Shown here: positions 32,083-41,385 of the stretch, one piece after another | How the letters are laid out: every line of letters starts with the position of its first letter | How positions within the stretch are numbered: position 1 is the stretch's first letter | Notes under the pieces: generated by a model | Databases searched by the model: none | Seen by the model: only the letters and a program-made list of their open reading frames with translations | What the model was told of the DNA's origin: nothing | Assembly (NCBI GenBank): GCA_937923515.1 | Contig: CALDUF010000060.1 | Location: forward strand, 1-53,622 | Origin: an uncultured Flavobacteriaceae bacterium | Lineage (GTDB): Bacteria > Bacteroidota > Bacteroidia > Flavobacteriales > Flavobacteriaceae | Length of the DNA stretch: 53,622 nucleotides | Direction: 5' to 3' | Made by a program: the position numbers and the translations under genes

Positions 32083-33396
32083 ATGAATCATTTACCACTT
32101 ATTATAAAGCGTGAATATTTGTCAAAGGTTAAAAACAAATCGTTTATAATCATGACGATATTAAGTCCTATTATCATGATAGCTTTTATAAGCGTAGTGG
32201 CTTATTTGTCGCAATTAAATAATGATAAAATACGAACTATTTCAATATTAGATGAATCTGGGAAGGTGGCATCAATTTTTGATAACACTGAAAATATTAC
32301 CTACAATAAACTAGGTGATATGACTTTAGAAGACGCAAAAACATTGGTAACAGAAACTTCAGGTTATGGCTTGTTGTATATTCAAAATAACGATACTCCA
32401 AAAGATATTTCAAAAGCGATAAAATTTTATTCAGAAGAGTCACCCTCTTTATCCACGATATCTAAATTAGAGCGTGATTTAGAAAAGCATTTAACTCTAA
32501 TGAATTACAGGAGCAGTGGTATTGATATCGCTCAAATTGAAGCTTCAAAAATACGAGTTGATATTTTTCAAGAGAATTTTGTAGGTGAAACGTCGTCTAA
32601 AACTGATAACATCATAAAATTAATATTTGGAGGTGCTGCGGGTTATTTGCTTTTTATGTTTATTATTATTTACGGCAACATGATAATGCGTAGTGTGATT
32701 GAAGAAAAAACCAGTAGAATTATTGAAGTCATTATTTCTTCTGTAAAGCCTGTGCAATTGATGCTTGGTAAAATTATTGGTACATCACTCGCTGGATTGA
32801 CACAATTTGCAATTTGGATAATTTTAGGCAGTATTTTAATAACGGTTGTATCTGCCATTTTTGGGATTGATATGTATGAAATGCAATCGCCGCAACAGGC
32901 AGCATTACAACAAGCCATGGAAACCCCAGAGATAAATACTAAAGTGCAAGATATTATGCAAGGGTTTTTCAATCTACCCCTAACCAATTTAATTATAGCA
33001 TTTATATTCTTTTTTATAGGTGGTTATTTGCTGTATAGTTCACTATACGCCGCCATTGGAGCTGCTGTTGATAACGAAACAGATACACAGCAATTTATGT
33101 TTCCAATTATTATTCCGCTAATTTTAGCAGTATATATTGGTGTTTTTACAGTAATAGAAGATCCGCATGGTACCATTTCAACAATATTTTCTTTTATACC
33201 ACTTACATCGCCTGTAGTTATGCTTATGCGTATACCTTTTAGTGTGCCCATTTGGCAACAAGTTGTATCTCTAGCTTTACTTATAGGCACTTTTGTAGGT
33301 ACGGTTTGGATTGCTGCAAAAATATACAGAGTTGGTATTTTAATGTATGGTAAAAAGCCAACGTATAAAGAATTGATAAAGTGGATAAAATACTAA
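32083..33396 (+). CDS. ABC transporter permease (NatB/ABC-2 type)
   Basis: A 437-residue ABC-2 membrane protein, partner of the ATPase encoded 3 bp upstream. It has one N-terminal membrane helix (SFIIMTILSPIIMIAFISVVAYL) and a periplasmic domain of about 150 residues. A C-terminal block of five or six helices begins GGAAGYLLFMFIIIYGNMIMRSVIEEKTSRIIEVIISSVKP. That EEKTSRIxEVxxSS segment is the coupling region typical of NatB-like permeases. A Gln/Met-rich loop (MYEMQSPQQAALQQAME) lies between helices. Confidence 0.92.
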   Translation: MNHLPLIIKREYLSKVKNKSFIIMTILSPIIMIAFISVVAYLSQLNNDKIRTISILDESGKVASIFDNTENITYNKLGDMTLEDAKTLVTETSGYGLLYIQNNDTPKDISKAIKFYSEESPSLSTISKLERDLEKHLTLMNYRSSGIDIAQIEASKIRVDIFQENFVGETSSKTDNIIKLIFGGAAGYLLFMFIIIYGNMIMRSVIEEKTSRIIEVIISSVKPVQLMLGKIIGTSLAGLTQFAIWIILGSILITVVSAIFGIDMYEMQSPQQAALQQAMETPEINTKVQDIMQGFFNLPLTNLIIAFIFFFIGGYLLYSSLYAAIGAAVDNETDTQQFMFPIIIPLILAVYIGVFTVIEDPHGTISTIFSFIPLTSPVVMLMRIPFSVPIWQQVVSLALLIGTFVGTVWIAAKIYRVGILMYGKKPTYKELIKWIKY

Positions 33397-33399
33397 AGT

Positions 33400-34338
33400 A
33401 TGCAAGAAACACTAAAAGAAGATTTACAAGATGAAGTTGGTGCTATAGAAGAAGTTTTACAGGAAACCTCCGTAGGGCAAGCTATTATTGATTTTCTTGA
33501 GTTTAAAATTTTAGATTTTACTTATGGTACTGGTGCAGATGCACACCAAATAGTATTAAAAATGAAATATTTAATACTTGTTGTACTGGTAATGCTGCTT
33601 ACTACTATCTTATTGCGGTGGGTGAGAAAGTTGGTAACTAGGCGCATGCCAAAAGAGGATAAAGTAAAGTTTAATACCGTATTTTCTTTTACAAGATGGA
33701 TTATATACATTATTGTAATTTTAGTTGTTTTTGATGCCATAGGGTTTAATGTTACTGCTGTATTTGCAGCATCTGCGGCATTATTAATTGGTATTGGTTT
33801 AGCATTACAAACACTTTTTCAAGATATTATTTCGGGTATATTTATTTTAATTGACAGATCTGTACAAGTAGGCGATATTATTGAAATAGAAGGTAAAGTA
33901 GGACGGGTTGAAGAAATTAAATTGCGTACCACAAGAGCCGTTACTATTGATAATAAAGTTTTAATCATACCAAATCATCAATACCTTACCAATAGTTTGT
34001 ATAATTGGACACAAAACGGAAAAGTTACTAGAGAAAGCGTATCCGTTGGTGTAGCCTACGGAAGCGATACAAACGAGGTAAAAGAACTATTGTTACAGGC
34101 TGCCAATGCTCATGAAATGATTTTGAAACATCCAGCACCTTTAGTTATATTCGAAAATTTTGGTGATAGTGCTTTAGAATTTAGGCTTGTTTTTACGCTT
34201 AACGATAGTTTTATTGGTGCTATTCCTAAAAGCGATTTACGATTTGAAATTGATAGGTTGTTTAAAGAACACAACATTTCTATTCCTTTTCCGCAACGCG
34301 ATATTCATATCAAATCAAATAATTCGAACATTAAATAA
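33400..34338 (+). CDS. MscS-family small-conductance mechanosensitive channel
   Basis: A 312-residue member of the MscS family. An N-terminal region of 60 residues is followed by three membrane helices. The last is the pore helix FAASAALLIGIGLALQTLFQDIISGIFILID, with the Gly/Ala pattern that packs the heptameric pore. The cytoplasmic beta domain follows (VQVGDIIEIEGKVGRVEEIKLRTTRAVTIDNKVLIIPN), then the alpha/beta C-terminus. It releases solutes on osmotic downshift. Starts 3 bp after the permease gene stop; clearly part of the same transcript. Confidence 0.93.
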   Translation: MQETLKEDLQDEVGAIEEVLQETSVGQAIIDFLEFKILDFTYGTGADAHQIVLKMKYLILVVLVMLLTTILLRWVRKLVTRRMPKEDKVKFNTVFSFTRWIIYIIVILVVFDAIGFNVTAVFAASAALLIGIGLALQTLFQDIISGIFILIDRSVQVGDIIEIEGKVGRVEEIKLRTTRAVTIDNKVLIIPNHQYLTNSLYNWTQNGKVTRESVSVGVAYGSDTNEVKELLLQAANAHEMILKHPAPLVIFENFGDSALEFRLVFTLNDSFIGAIPKSDLRFEIDRLFKEHNISIPFPQRDIHIKSNNSNIK

Positions 34339-34347
34339 AAAATAAAT

Positions 34348-35226
34348 ATGCGATATAGGTTTTTGTGGTTAACATTTGTGCTTTTTTTTATTAGTATCAG
34401 TGGCTATTCACAGTTAACAGACTTAGCGCGTCTGGAATATTCTTTTATTCCTCAAAGTAATACTGATGATGATTATACGCGTTTGCGCGCCCTAATTAAT
34501 TATCCTATTGAAACTAAAGAGGATTGTTATCTTGTGGTTGGTGCTGAATATAACAGGATAATTTTAGATTTAGATGAGAACTATCCATTTAACACACAAG
34601 GCTTAAAACTTATTCATATTATCGATTTGAATTTAGGTTATACCTTTAAATGGAATGAAAATTGGCGTGTTGGTTTAAAGTTAAACCCTAGAATCGCGTC
34701 AACGCTAACCAAAAGCTTAGGTGCAGACGATTATTTTATAAACGGTGGTGTATTTGTAATTAATGATAGAACAAAAGACGAATCCTCTAAACGCCCTTAC
34801 AGATTAATATTGGGGCTTACTTACAATGCTACAACAGGTTTGCCGTTTCCATTACCATTTGTTAGCTATTACAGGGCAATTAATGAAAAATGGAGCTTTA
34901 ACGCTGGTGTTCCTAAATCTAATATAAAGCATATTTTAAGTGAAAAAAGCAGTATTCAAGCTTTTGTGGGGTTAGATGGTTATTTGGCGCATTTACAAGA
35001 ACCTTCAGTTGTAGAAGGCCAAAATGTTGATAACATCTCATTATCTGTAGCTGTGGGCGGTTTAGGCTACGAATACTTATTCTCAAAACATTTGGTAGGA
35101 TATTTGTACACAGGTTACACGTTTAGATTAAATAATGTACTTCGTAATGAAGATAGAGATGAAGTTTTTAAATTAGACGATGTAAATGCCTTCTATTTAA
35201 GAACTGGAATAAAATTTAAAATTTAG
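34348..35226 (+). CDS. DUF6268 family outer-membrane beta-barrel protein
   Basis: A 292-residue exported protein with a signal peptide (about 1-21, ending SISGYSQ). The rest is alternating amphipathic beta strands (YTRLRALINYPI, CYLVVGAEYNRIIL, WRVGLKLNPRIAS, LVGYLYTGYTFRLNN) ending in a strand with terminal hydrophobic residues (YLRTGIKFKI), as in outer-membrane barrels. I recall the pattern as DUF6268; function unknown. It lies 9 bp downstream of the MscS gene and 3 bp upstream of the NtrC-type regulator. Confidence 0.75.
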   Translation: MRYRFLWLTFVLFFISISGYSQLTDLARLEYSFIPQSNTDDDYTRLRALINYPIETKEDCYLVVGAEYNRIILDLDENYPFNTQGLKLIHIIDLNLGYTFKWNENWRVGLKLNPRIASTLTKSLGADDYFINGGVFVINDRTKDESSKRPYRLILGLTYNATTGLPFPLPFVSYYRAINEKWSFNAGVPKSNIKHILSEKSSIQAFVGLDGYLAHLQEPSVVEGQNVDNISLSVAVGGLGYEYLFSKHLVGYLYTGYTFRLNNVLRNEDRDEVFKLDDVNAFYLRTGIKFKI

Positions 35227-35229
35227 AAT

Positions 35230-36393
35230 ATGCCAAAAATATTAATTATTGAAGATGAAGCTGCTATAAGACGCGTATTAGTTAAAATTCTTTCTGAAGA
35301 AAATGATACCTATGAAGTTGAAGAAGCTGAGGATGGATTATCTGGAATGGATAAAATTAAAAAGACTGATTATGATTTGGTGCTTTGCGATATAAAAATG
35401 CCAAAAATGGATGGTGTAGAAGTTTTAGAAGCCACCCGTAAAATAAAACCAGAAACACCAGTGGTGATGATTTCTGGTCATGGCGATTTAGATACTGCTG
35501 TAAACACGATGCGTTTAGGTGCTTTTGATTATATATCTAAACCACCAGATTTAAACCGTTTACTAAATACCGTTAGAATTGCCTTAGATAGAAAAGAATT
35601 GGTTGTTGAAAACAAAATTTTAAAGAAAAAGGTAAGCAAAAAGTACGATATGATTGGTGAGAGCGATTCCATCTCTCAAATAAAAAATATGATTGATAAA
35701 GTAGCACCTACAGATGCTAGAGTATTAATAACAGGACCTAATGGTACAGGAAAAGAACTAGTAGCACATTGGTTGCACGAAAAAAGTGATCGCGTTAAAG
35801 GCCCGATGATAGAAGTAAACTGTGCTGCAATACCTAGCGAATTAATAGAAAGTGAATTGTTTGGGCATGTAAAAGGTGCTTTTACAAGTGCCAATAAAGA
35901 TAGGGCTGGTAAATTTGAAGCTGCAAATGGTGGTACTATTTTTTTAGATGAAATAGGCGATATGAGCTTATCTGCTCAAGCAAAAGTATTACGCGCATTA
36001 CAAGAAAGTAGAATACAGCGCGTAGGTAGTGATAAAGATATTAAAGTGAATGTACGCGTTGTAGCGGCTACTAATAAAAATCTAAAAAAGGAAATAGAAG
36101 ACGGAAACTTTCGTGAAGATTTATACCACAGGCTTGCTGTTATACTCATAAAAGTGCCTGCTTTAAATGATAGACGAGATGACATTCCGCTACTAATAAA
36201 ACATTTTGCAAAGAAAATTGCAAGCGAGCAAGGAACAGCTCAAAAAAGCTTTTCTGATAAAGCGATAAAGTTATTACAAGATTATGATTGGACAGGAAAT
36301 ATTCGCGAATTACGTAATGTTGTAGAACGATTGATTATTTTAGGAGACGCAGAAGTTAGTGAGCAAGATGTAAAACTATTTGCATCGAAATAA
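35230..36393 (+). CDS. NtrC-family sigma-54 response regulator lacking a DNA-binding domain
   Basis: A 387-residue protein: receiver domain (1-120; phosphoacceptor D54 in DYDLVLCDIKMPKMDG) and AAA+ sigma-54-activator domain (about 140-385). Walker A is GPNGTGKE near 171 and Walker B GGTIFLDEIGDM near 235. The sigma-54-contacting loop reads GAFTSA (consensus GAFTGA) near 216. The protein stops right after the AAA+ domain (WTGNIRELRNVVERLIIL ... VKLFASK), without the Fis-type HTH that brings the usual length to 440-480. Regulators of this kind act from solution, as FlgR does. No histidine kinase is adjacent. Confidence 0.95.
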   Translation: MPKILIIEDEAAIRRVLVKILSEENDTYEVEEAEDGLSGMDKIKKTDYDLVLCDIKMPKMDGVEVLEATRKIKPETPVVMISGHGDLDTAVNTMRLGAFDYISKPPDLNRLLNTVRIALDRKELVVENKILKKKVSKKYDMIGESDSISQIKNMIDKVAPTDARVLITGPNGTGKELVAHWLHEKSDRVKGPMIEVNCAAIPSELIESELFGHVKGAFTSANKDRAGKFEAANGGTIFLDEIGDMSLSAQAKVLRALQESRIQRVGSDKDIKVNVRVVAATNKNLKKEIEDGNFREDLYHRLAVILIKVPALNDRRDDIPLLIKHFAKKIASEQGTAQKSFSDKAIKLLQDYDWTGNIRELRNVVERLIILGDAEVSEQDVKLFASK

Positions 36394-36448
36394 ATTTAAA
36401 TAGTTGCTGTTTTTCCTGCAAAGTCAGGAATCTATTACCATTATTACA

Positions 36449-37330
36449 ATGAAAAATATCAAAGAATCAGATTTTAAAATCACTTCAAAAATCAATATTA
36501 AGGATTTGCCAACATCATACGATTTGGATGTTCCTGAAAATGATGTAAAAGATGCCTTAAAGAAAACCCGAAAGTTATTGAGCAACATACAAAACACCAT
36601 GTATGCGCATGATAAGTACGCTGTTTTAGTATGTTTACAAGGTATGGATACCTCTGGTAAAGACAGTTTGGTACGCGAGGTGTTTAAGAGTTTTAATGTA
36701 AGAGGTGTAGAGGTGCATAGTTTTAAAGTGCCTACAGATTTAGAGTTAGGTCATGATTATTTATGGCGACACTATATTGCGTTACCACAACGCGGAAAAT
36801 TTGGCGTATTTAATCGCACACATTACGAAAATGTTTTGGTAACGCGTGTACATCCAAATTATATTTTGGGTGAAAACTTGCCAGACGTCTCTTCAGTCGA
36901 TGACATTAATGATGCTTTTTGGGACAAACGCTTTGAGCAAATCAATAATTTTGAAAAGCACATTGCTGAAAACGGTACAATTATTTTTAAGTTCTTTTTA
37001 AACCTATCAAAAGATGAGCAGAAATACCGTTTATTACGCCGTTTACGTAAACAGGAAAAAAACTGGAAATTCTCTGCGGGAGATTTAAAAGAGCGTAAGC
37101 TTTGGGATAAATACCAACACTGTTACCAAGATGTACTCAATAGATCATCGAAAGCACATGCGCCATGGTACAATATTCCAGCTGATGATAAACCAACAGC
37201 ACGATATATTGTGGCTAAAATTATGTACGATGTTTTGAGTAAATATACTGATATACAAGAGCCTGAGTTGGATGAAAAAACTAAGGCTAATATAGATGTG
37301 TATAAAGCGCAGTTAGAGAATGAATCCTAG
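36449..37330 (+). CDS. ppk2: Polyphosphate kinase 2 (PPK2) family protein
   Basis: A 293-residue P-loop kinase that transfers phosphate between polyphosphate and nucleotides. I start at ATG 36449 (MKNIKESDFKITSK); the frame extends to 36404 without family residues. Walker A is GMDTSGKDSLVREVF, followed by the PPK2 block VEVHSFKVPTDLELGHDYLWRHYIALP, FNRTHYENVLVTRVHP and the lid arginines KYRLLRRLRKQEKNWKFS. It is similar to class I PPK2, which usually favours NTP formation or polyP-driven NDP phosphorylation. It follows the response regulator by 55 bp and is probably in the same transcript. Confidence 0.92.
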   Translation: MKNIKESDFKITSKINIKDLPTSYDLDVPENDVKDALKKTRKLLSNIQNTMYAHDKYAVLVCLQGMDTSGKDSLVREVFKSFNVRGVEVHSFKVPTDLELGHDYLWRHYIALPQRGKFGVFNRTHYENVLVTRVHPNYILGENLPDVSSVDDINDAFWDKRFEQINNFEKHIAENGTIIFKFFLNLSKDEQKYRLLRRLRKQEKNWKFSAGDLKERKLWDKYQHCYQDVLNRSSKAHAPWYNIPADDKPTARYIVAKIMYDVLSKYTDIQEPELDEKTKANIDVYKAQLENES

Positions 37331-37364
37331 TATTTTGAATACTGAATGTGTTTCAGTATGGCAT

Positions 37365-37847
37365 CTAAATTCTATTATGTTTTCTTTGTAATCGAGATAA
37401 TTTTCGCAATTCTTTTTTTCGAACCTTTTTTAATTCTTGATTTCTAGAACACAAACCTGTGGAATAATCAAATGCATTATTAGTTTTAGCAGCAAAGAAA
37501 TTTGATGTTCTAGAATACACAAGGTACGATTTGCCTGTTTCAAATACATAGCCACAACTTGCACCATCTGATGCCGAAACTATTTCTATAACTTCTTTTT
37601 CAAGTTTACCTTTTAAGATGCTTTGTATTTCAAAAGTGTAGATTACAGGGTCGGCCGAAGATTTAAGTAAGGCATTGCTGTTTAATTTCTTTATACCTTT
37701 AACTTTTCCTACTACTATTACATCAGACTCTGAAAATGACTTTTCTATTTGCTTTCTAAAAGCCCCTTTAAACTCAACACAGCTACACGCAAAAGATGTA
37801 GTAGCGAATAGTATGGCAATTAATACAGGTAGTAGCTTGGTATTCAT
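37365..37847 (-). CDS. Secreted NTR/TIMP-like fold protein
   Basis: A 160-residue exported protein. The signal MNTKLLPVLIAILFATTSFACSC ends right before a CSC motif that becomes the mature N-terminus, as in TIMP/netrin-like modules. Then come SESDVIVVGKVKGI, YTFEIQSILKGKLEKEVIEIVSASDGASCGYVFETGKSYLVYS. The CGYxFxxGxxYLVY line and three more cysteines fit bacterial NTR-like domains of unknown function. A basic C-terminal tail (KKVRKKELRKLSRLQRKH) is unusual. It follows the beta-helix lipoprotein on the same strand with a 6-bp gap. Confidence 0.65.
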   Translation of the reverse strand: MNTKLLPVLIAILFATTSFACSCVEFKGAFRKQIEKSFSESDVIVVGKVKGIKKLNSNALLKSSADPVIYTFEIQSILKGKLEKEVIEIVSASDGASCGYVFETGKSYLVYSRTSNFFAAKTNNAFDYSTGLCSRNQELKKVRKKELRKLSRLQRKHNRI

Positions 37848-37853
37848 TATAAT

Positions 37854-39419
37854 TTATTCTTCCTCTGGAAACGTAATGTGTTGGTAAGCTCCAATATCAG
37901 GAGAAGTTGTTCTATTTATATTTAAAATATCTGTAGGTACTTGGTTTGCAAATAGTGTATTGGCTTGCCCGTTTGCAGCAGAATCATCACCAATTATTAG
38001 CATGTTGTTATTTGGATCTTTAAAGTTTGGATCTTGATTAAAAATAACGTTTTCATATAAGTTACTATTATCAAAGTCAAAATTAGGTCCTGTAAAATTG
38101 TCGTTTCTATCCTCAAAACGTATCAGGCAATTGGTAAATTTAAAGTTAAAATCTACAGCATCATCTTCAACTTCATCTAAAAGAAATTCAGGATTATCGT
38201 TACCGTAAATAATGCAATTATTAAAATTAGCTTCAGTTAAGTCTGTAACCAGTACCGTTTCTTCTTCATTAACAAAAAAGTTATTTACCAAAAGTGCAGG
38301 TAAAGGACGTGGACCATTTTGCCAATAATTAGCTATGGTAGCATGTGTAAAATTGTATTTACCACCAAACGTAGCAGCTAAAGCAGATTGTCCTGCAGTA
38401 TTAAGTACTATGTTTTCTCCAGCTATAGAGGTGTTTCGTCCTAAAATTCCAAAACTACCAGAATTATATATTTGCGAGTTGGTAATGGTTAATTTGTCTT
38501 CTGGCGCATTTGCATTGCCATCGCACAAAATACCTACCAGCGCATTTTTAATAGTCGCATAATTAAAGGTGTTGTTTAAACTACCATCTAATAACCAAAT
38601 AGTGCCCCATTGGCCTGGTCTGTTAGCAAAACTAGATTCTAAACGGTCGCCTTCAAAAATCACTTCATTTTCTAAAGCGTCTTGGTCTGTACTAAAAGTA
38701 CCGTTTACATTTATAGAAGCACCAGATTGTACAATTATACCAGAATTTTCATGAAAATGTAATCGTGCACCAGCTTCAATAGTCAAGGTTTCTCCTGGTG
38801 GTACAGCTGCAAAACCATAAATAACATAAGGCCTAGAATTAGTTAAAGTAAGCTCTTCTGGTAGTAATTCTCGCCCTTGTAATTCGGTTTGCACTTGTTC
38901 GTCATCAATATTTAACGTTAAGGTTTCAATAACCCTTGTAGTGCCATCTCTTTCTGGAAAAATAAATATGGCATCCTTTATGAGTGTTACCAATTCTACA
39001 GCTTGTAAATTGCTTCCAGAATCAAATTCTATTTGGTCAGTGTATAAAAACTCACTATCTGTATTGGTAAAATCGCTAATATCCACCGTAGTTTCTACAA
39101 AAATAAAAAGACTGTCGTTTGCTAGTAATTCGATATCTTCAAAGGTTTTACCTGCTAAACCATCCACATTTAAGCGGTATAACGATGCGTCGCCGAAGCC
39201 TAATCTAACTGATGGTATTACAATATCCTCATCACTTCTATTGTACACCTTTAGGTTAAAGGTGCTAGAGCCTATATTGGTAAAAACAGTGTCTAAATAC
39301 ACGGTGTCTCTAGAGAATTCAAGATTTCCAGTGCTAGGAGAAAATTCAAAATCTTTCCTGCACGAGCTCCAAAGCATTAAAAAGCAAATTGTAATAATAG
39401 GGTATATGTAGTTCTTCAT
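37854..39419 (-). CDS. Lipoprotein with parallel beta-helix region, function unknown
   Basis: A 521-residue protein: lipoprotein signal MKNYIYPIITICFLMLWSSC (Cys at 20). The N-terminal about 150 residues are an immunoglobulin-like/DUF-like domain (DTVYLDTVFTNIGSSTFNLKVYNRSDEDIVI). A central and C-terminal region is built of short strands and Asn/Gly-rich turns, as in right-handed beta-helix repeats: GTIWLLDGSLNNTFNYATIKN, LTITNSQIYNSGSFGILG, ATFGGKYNFTHATIANYW. It ends SPDIGAYQHITFPEEE. The DIGAYQ ending is shared with many Bacteroidota surface proteins that carry choice-of-anchor or beta-helix repeats. Enzymatic role, if any, unknown. Confidence 0.7.
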   Translation of the reverse strand: MKNYIYPIITICFLMLWSSCRKDFEFSPSTGNLEFSRDTVYLDTVFTNIGSSTFNLKVYNRSDEDIVIPSVRLGFGDASLYRLNVDGLAGKTFEDIELLANDSLFIFVETTVDISDFTNTDSEFLYTDQIEFDSGSNLQAVELVTLIKDAIFIFPERDGTTRVIETLTLNIDDEQVQTELQGRELLPEELTLTNSRPYVIYGFAAVPPGETLTIEAGARLHFHENSGIIVQSGASINVNGTFSTDQDALENEVIFEGDRLESSFANRPGQWGTIWLLDGSLNNTFNYATIKNALVGILCDGNANAPEDKLTITNSQIYNSGSFGILGRNTSIAGENIVLNTAGQSALAATFGGKYNFTHATIANYWQNGPRPLPALLVNNFFVNEEETVLVTDLTEANFNNCIIYGNDNPEFLLDEVEDDAVDFNFKFTNCLIRFEDRNDNFTGPNFDFDNSNLYENVIFNQDPNFKDPNNNMLIIGDDSAANGQANTLFANQVPTDILNINRTTSPDIGAYQHITFPEEE

Positions 39420-39476
39420 TCGGCATCAAAATAAATATCGTTAAAAATATAACTTTTGAATTGAAGAATTAGTATG

Positions 39477-40244
39477 TTATTGTTTTTTTACACCTAAAGC
39501 TTCGTTAGTAGCATTACTGTTTTCTGCTAGTTTTAAAAATTCTTTGCTAAAATTAACCATAGAATCTAGTAGAATAACTTTGTTTTCCTTTAAAAGGAGT
39601 GTTTTGTTTAGAGATTTAGATTCACAGTACTCTAAAAATAAAAGTGCGTATTTGTCAGGGATGTTCAAATCTTCTTTTATCAATTTTAAATTGAAAAAAT
39701 CATCTTTTTTGAATAATGAATCTAAGTGCTTGTATTCTATAATTTTTGGCGTATTAATTCTGTTTTTATTTTTGAATAATTTACCAATCATTCGAGCAAT
39801 TTTTTTGAAATTCATGCCATAAGCGTATGAAGATTCTGGAATATACAATTGCATATTGTTTTTTATATCTCTTTTCAGAGCATTTTCAGCCGTTTGGGTG
39901 TATTCTAGCGGATTAAAATCTTCGTCGTTTTTGCTTACCAATACTTCGTTTAATTCGTTTACAGACTTTTTTAGCTCAAACACAGCAACATCAACAAAAT
40001 CACTTTGTTTTAATTGTATTAATTTTGAATGGTGGAATAACGATTCAAAAAGTAAAGTATCGTTAACTACCGCAGTAATTGCAAAATCACCTTCGTTGTT
40101 TGTGTAAGTAACCGTTTTTTGACTTATGTTAAACACCTTGATACCTTTAACAGTCGTCTCATTATCATATACTTTACCTCTTATATTTTGTGAAAATAGC
40201 TGTAAGGGTAATATTAAAAGAATAAAATATTTCACGAGTGGCAT
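39477..40244 (-). CDS. Carboxypeptidase-like regulatory domain protein
   Basis: A 255-residue exported protein. The ATG at 40244 gives the signal MPLVKYFILLILPLQLFSQ; six more residues to 40262 are possible but unneeded. After the signal comes a CarboxypepD_reg-like beta-sandwich (NIRGKVYDNETTVKGIKVFNIS, then VTYTNNEGDFAITAVVNDTLLFES) as found at the N-terminus of SusC/TonB receptors. The rest (about 90-255) is helical, with a Leu-rich segment DKYALLFLEYCESKSL. There is no TonB barrel. It belongs to a flavobacterial group of small secreted proteins with unknown role. Confidence 0.75.
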   Translation of the reverse strand: MPLVKYFILLILPLQLFSQNIRGKVYDNETTVKGIKVFNISQKTVTYTNNEGDFAITAVVNDTLLFESLFHHSKLIQLKQSDFVDVAVFELKKSVNELNEVLVSKNDEDFNPLEYTQTAENALKRDIKNNMQLYIPESSYAYGMNFKKIARMIGKLFKNKNRINTPKIIEYKHLDSLFKKDDFFNLKLIKEDLNIPDKYALLFLEYCESKSLNKTLLLKENKVILLDSMVNFSKEFLKLAENSNATNEALGVKKQ

Positions 40245-40344
40245 AAACTGGTTACACATCAAATTAAAGTTATTTATGTTTTTAACCTATTTAATTAAGA
40301 CATTTTAACAGCAGTTTTAATTAACTATTAACATATTTGACGAC

Positions 40345-41367
40345 TTACAATAAAGCTCTAATCATTTTTACGGCACTTTCAGCGGTAATATCGCGCTGAG
40401 GCGAACCAAACATTTCATAACCTACCATAAACTTTTTAACACTGGCGCTACGCAACAATGGAGGATAAAAACTCATGTGCCAATGCCAATGTTTATAAGT
40501 GTTTCCATCAGTTGGAGATTGGTGAATACCGCTAGAATAAGGAAAAGAGGTTTTAAAAATGTTATCGTAGGCTTTTGTTAATATAGCAATGGCTTCAGCA
40601 TATTGTAATGTTTCGGTATTCGTCATTTCTAAAATATTACTCATCTGTCGTTTTGGAGCAATCATAGCTTCAAATGGCCAAATTGCCCAAAAAGGTATTA
40701 GCACTACAAAACTATCATTTTCAAAAATGATACGCTCCTGTTTATCTAATTCTTGAGCTAAATAATCACCCAATAAACTGCTATTAGTCTTATTAAAATA
40801 ATTTAATTGTTGCGTATTTTTTTTATCGACTTCGTTTGGTAAGGTAGATTGACTCCATATTTGCCCATGTGGATGTGGATTACTACATCCCATAACGGCA
40901 CCTTTATTTTCAAAAATCTGTACGTAATTAATTTTTGGGTTATTACCTAATTCTTTATACTGCTCTTGCCATGCATAGACTATGTTTTGAATTTCAATTG
41001 GAGACATATCTGCTAAACTTTTCGAGTGGTCTGGACTAAAACAAATTACTTTGCATATGCCAGTTTCACTTTCAGCAACCAATAAACCATCATTTAGCAG
41101 AAAAGATGGAGAATCGTTTTGTAAAGCGGCAAAATCGTTAGTAAATACAAATACGTCTTTATAATTAGGATTTTTTTCTCCGTTTATGCGTGTGTTACCC
41201 GCACATAAATAACAAGAATCATCGTAAGTTGGTCGCTTTTCATTATTAACCGCTTCATTTTGTCCTTGCCAAGGGCGTTTTGCACGATGTGGAGATACGA
41301 GCACCCATTCTCCTGTTAAAATATTAAATCTTTTATGTGAGTAATCTTGTAAATTGGTATTTACCAT
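40345..41367 (-). CDS. galT: Galactose-1-phosphate uridylyltransferase
   Basis: A 340-residue Leloir-pathway enzyme that exchanges galactose-1-phosphate with UDP-glucose. The active-site histidine lies in GCSNPHPHGQIWSQ. Family marks are SHKRFNILTGEWVLVSPHRAKRPWQG, the zinc-binding CYLCAGN, and HWHWHMSFYPPLLRS. The reading PHPHGQ confirms GalT. It is last in the minus-strand run galM-galK-galT (1-bp and 18-bp gaps). Confidence 0.97.
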   Translation of the reverse strand: MVNTNLQDYSHKRFNILTGEWVLVSPHRAKRPWQGQNEAVNNEKRPTYDDSCYLCAGNTRINGEKNPNYKDVFVFTNDFAALQNDSPSFLLNDGLLVAESETGICKVICFSPDHSKSLADMSPIEIQNIVYAWQEQYKELGNNPKINYVQIFENKGAVMGCSNPHPHGQIWSQSTLPNEVDKKNTQQLNYFNKTNSSLLGDYLAQELDKQERIIFENDSFVVLIPFWAIWPFEAMIAPKRQMSNILEMTNTETLQYAEAIAILTKAYDNIFKTSFPYSSGIHQSPTDGNTYKHWHWHMSFYPPLLRSASVKKFMVGYEMFGSPQRDITAESAVKMIRALL

Positions 41368-41385
41368 TTTTAAATAGTCTCAGTT

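Noticed and set aside
36413-36430. Hairpin TTCCTG...CAGGAA between the response regulator and ppk2 genes
   Set aside because: Only 6 bp and no T-run after it, so not called a terminator.
38941-39411. 156-codon frame antisense to the beta-helix lipoprotein
   Set aside because: Ser/Leu-rich shadow frame; the minus-strand gene has a lipoprotein signal and coherent domains.
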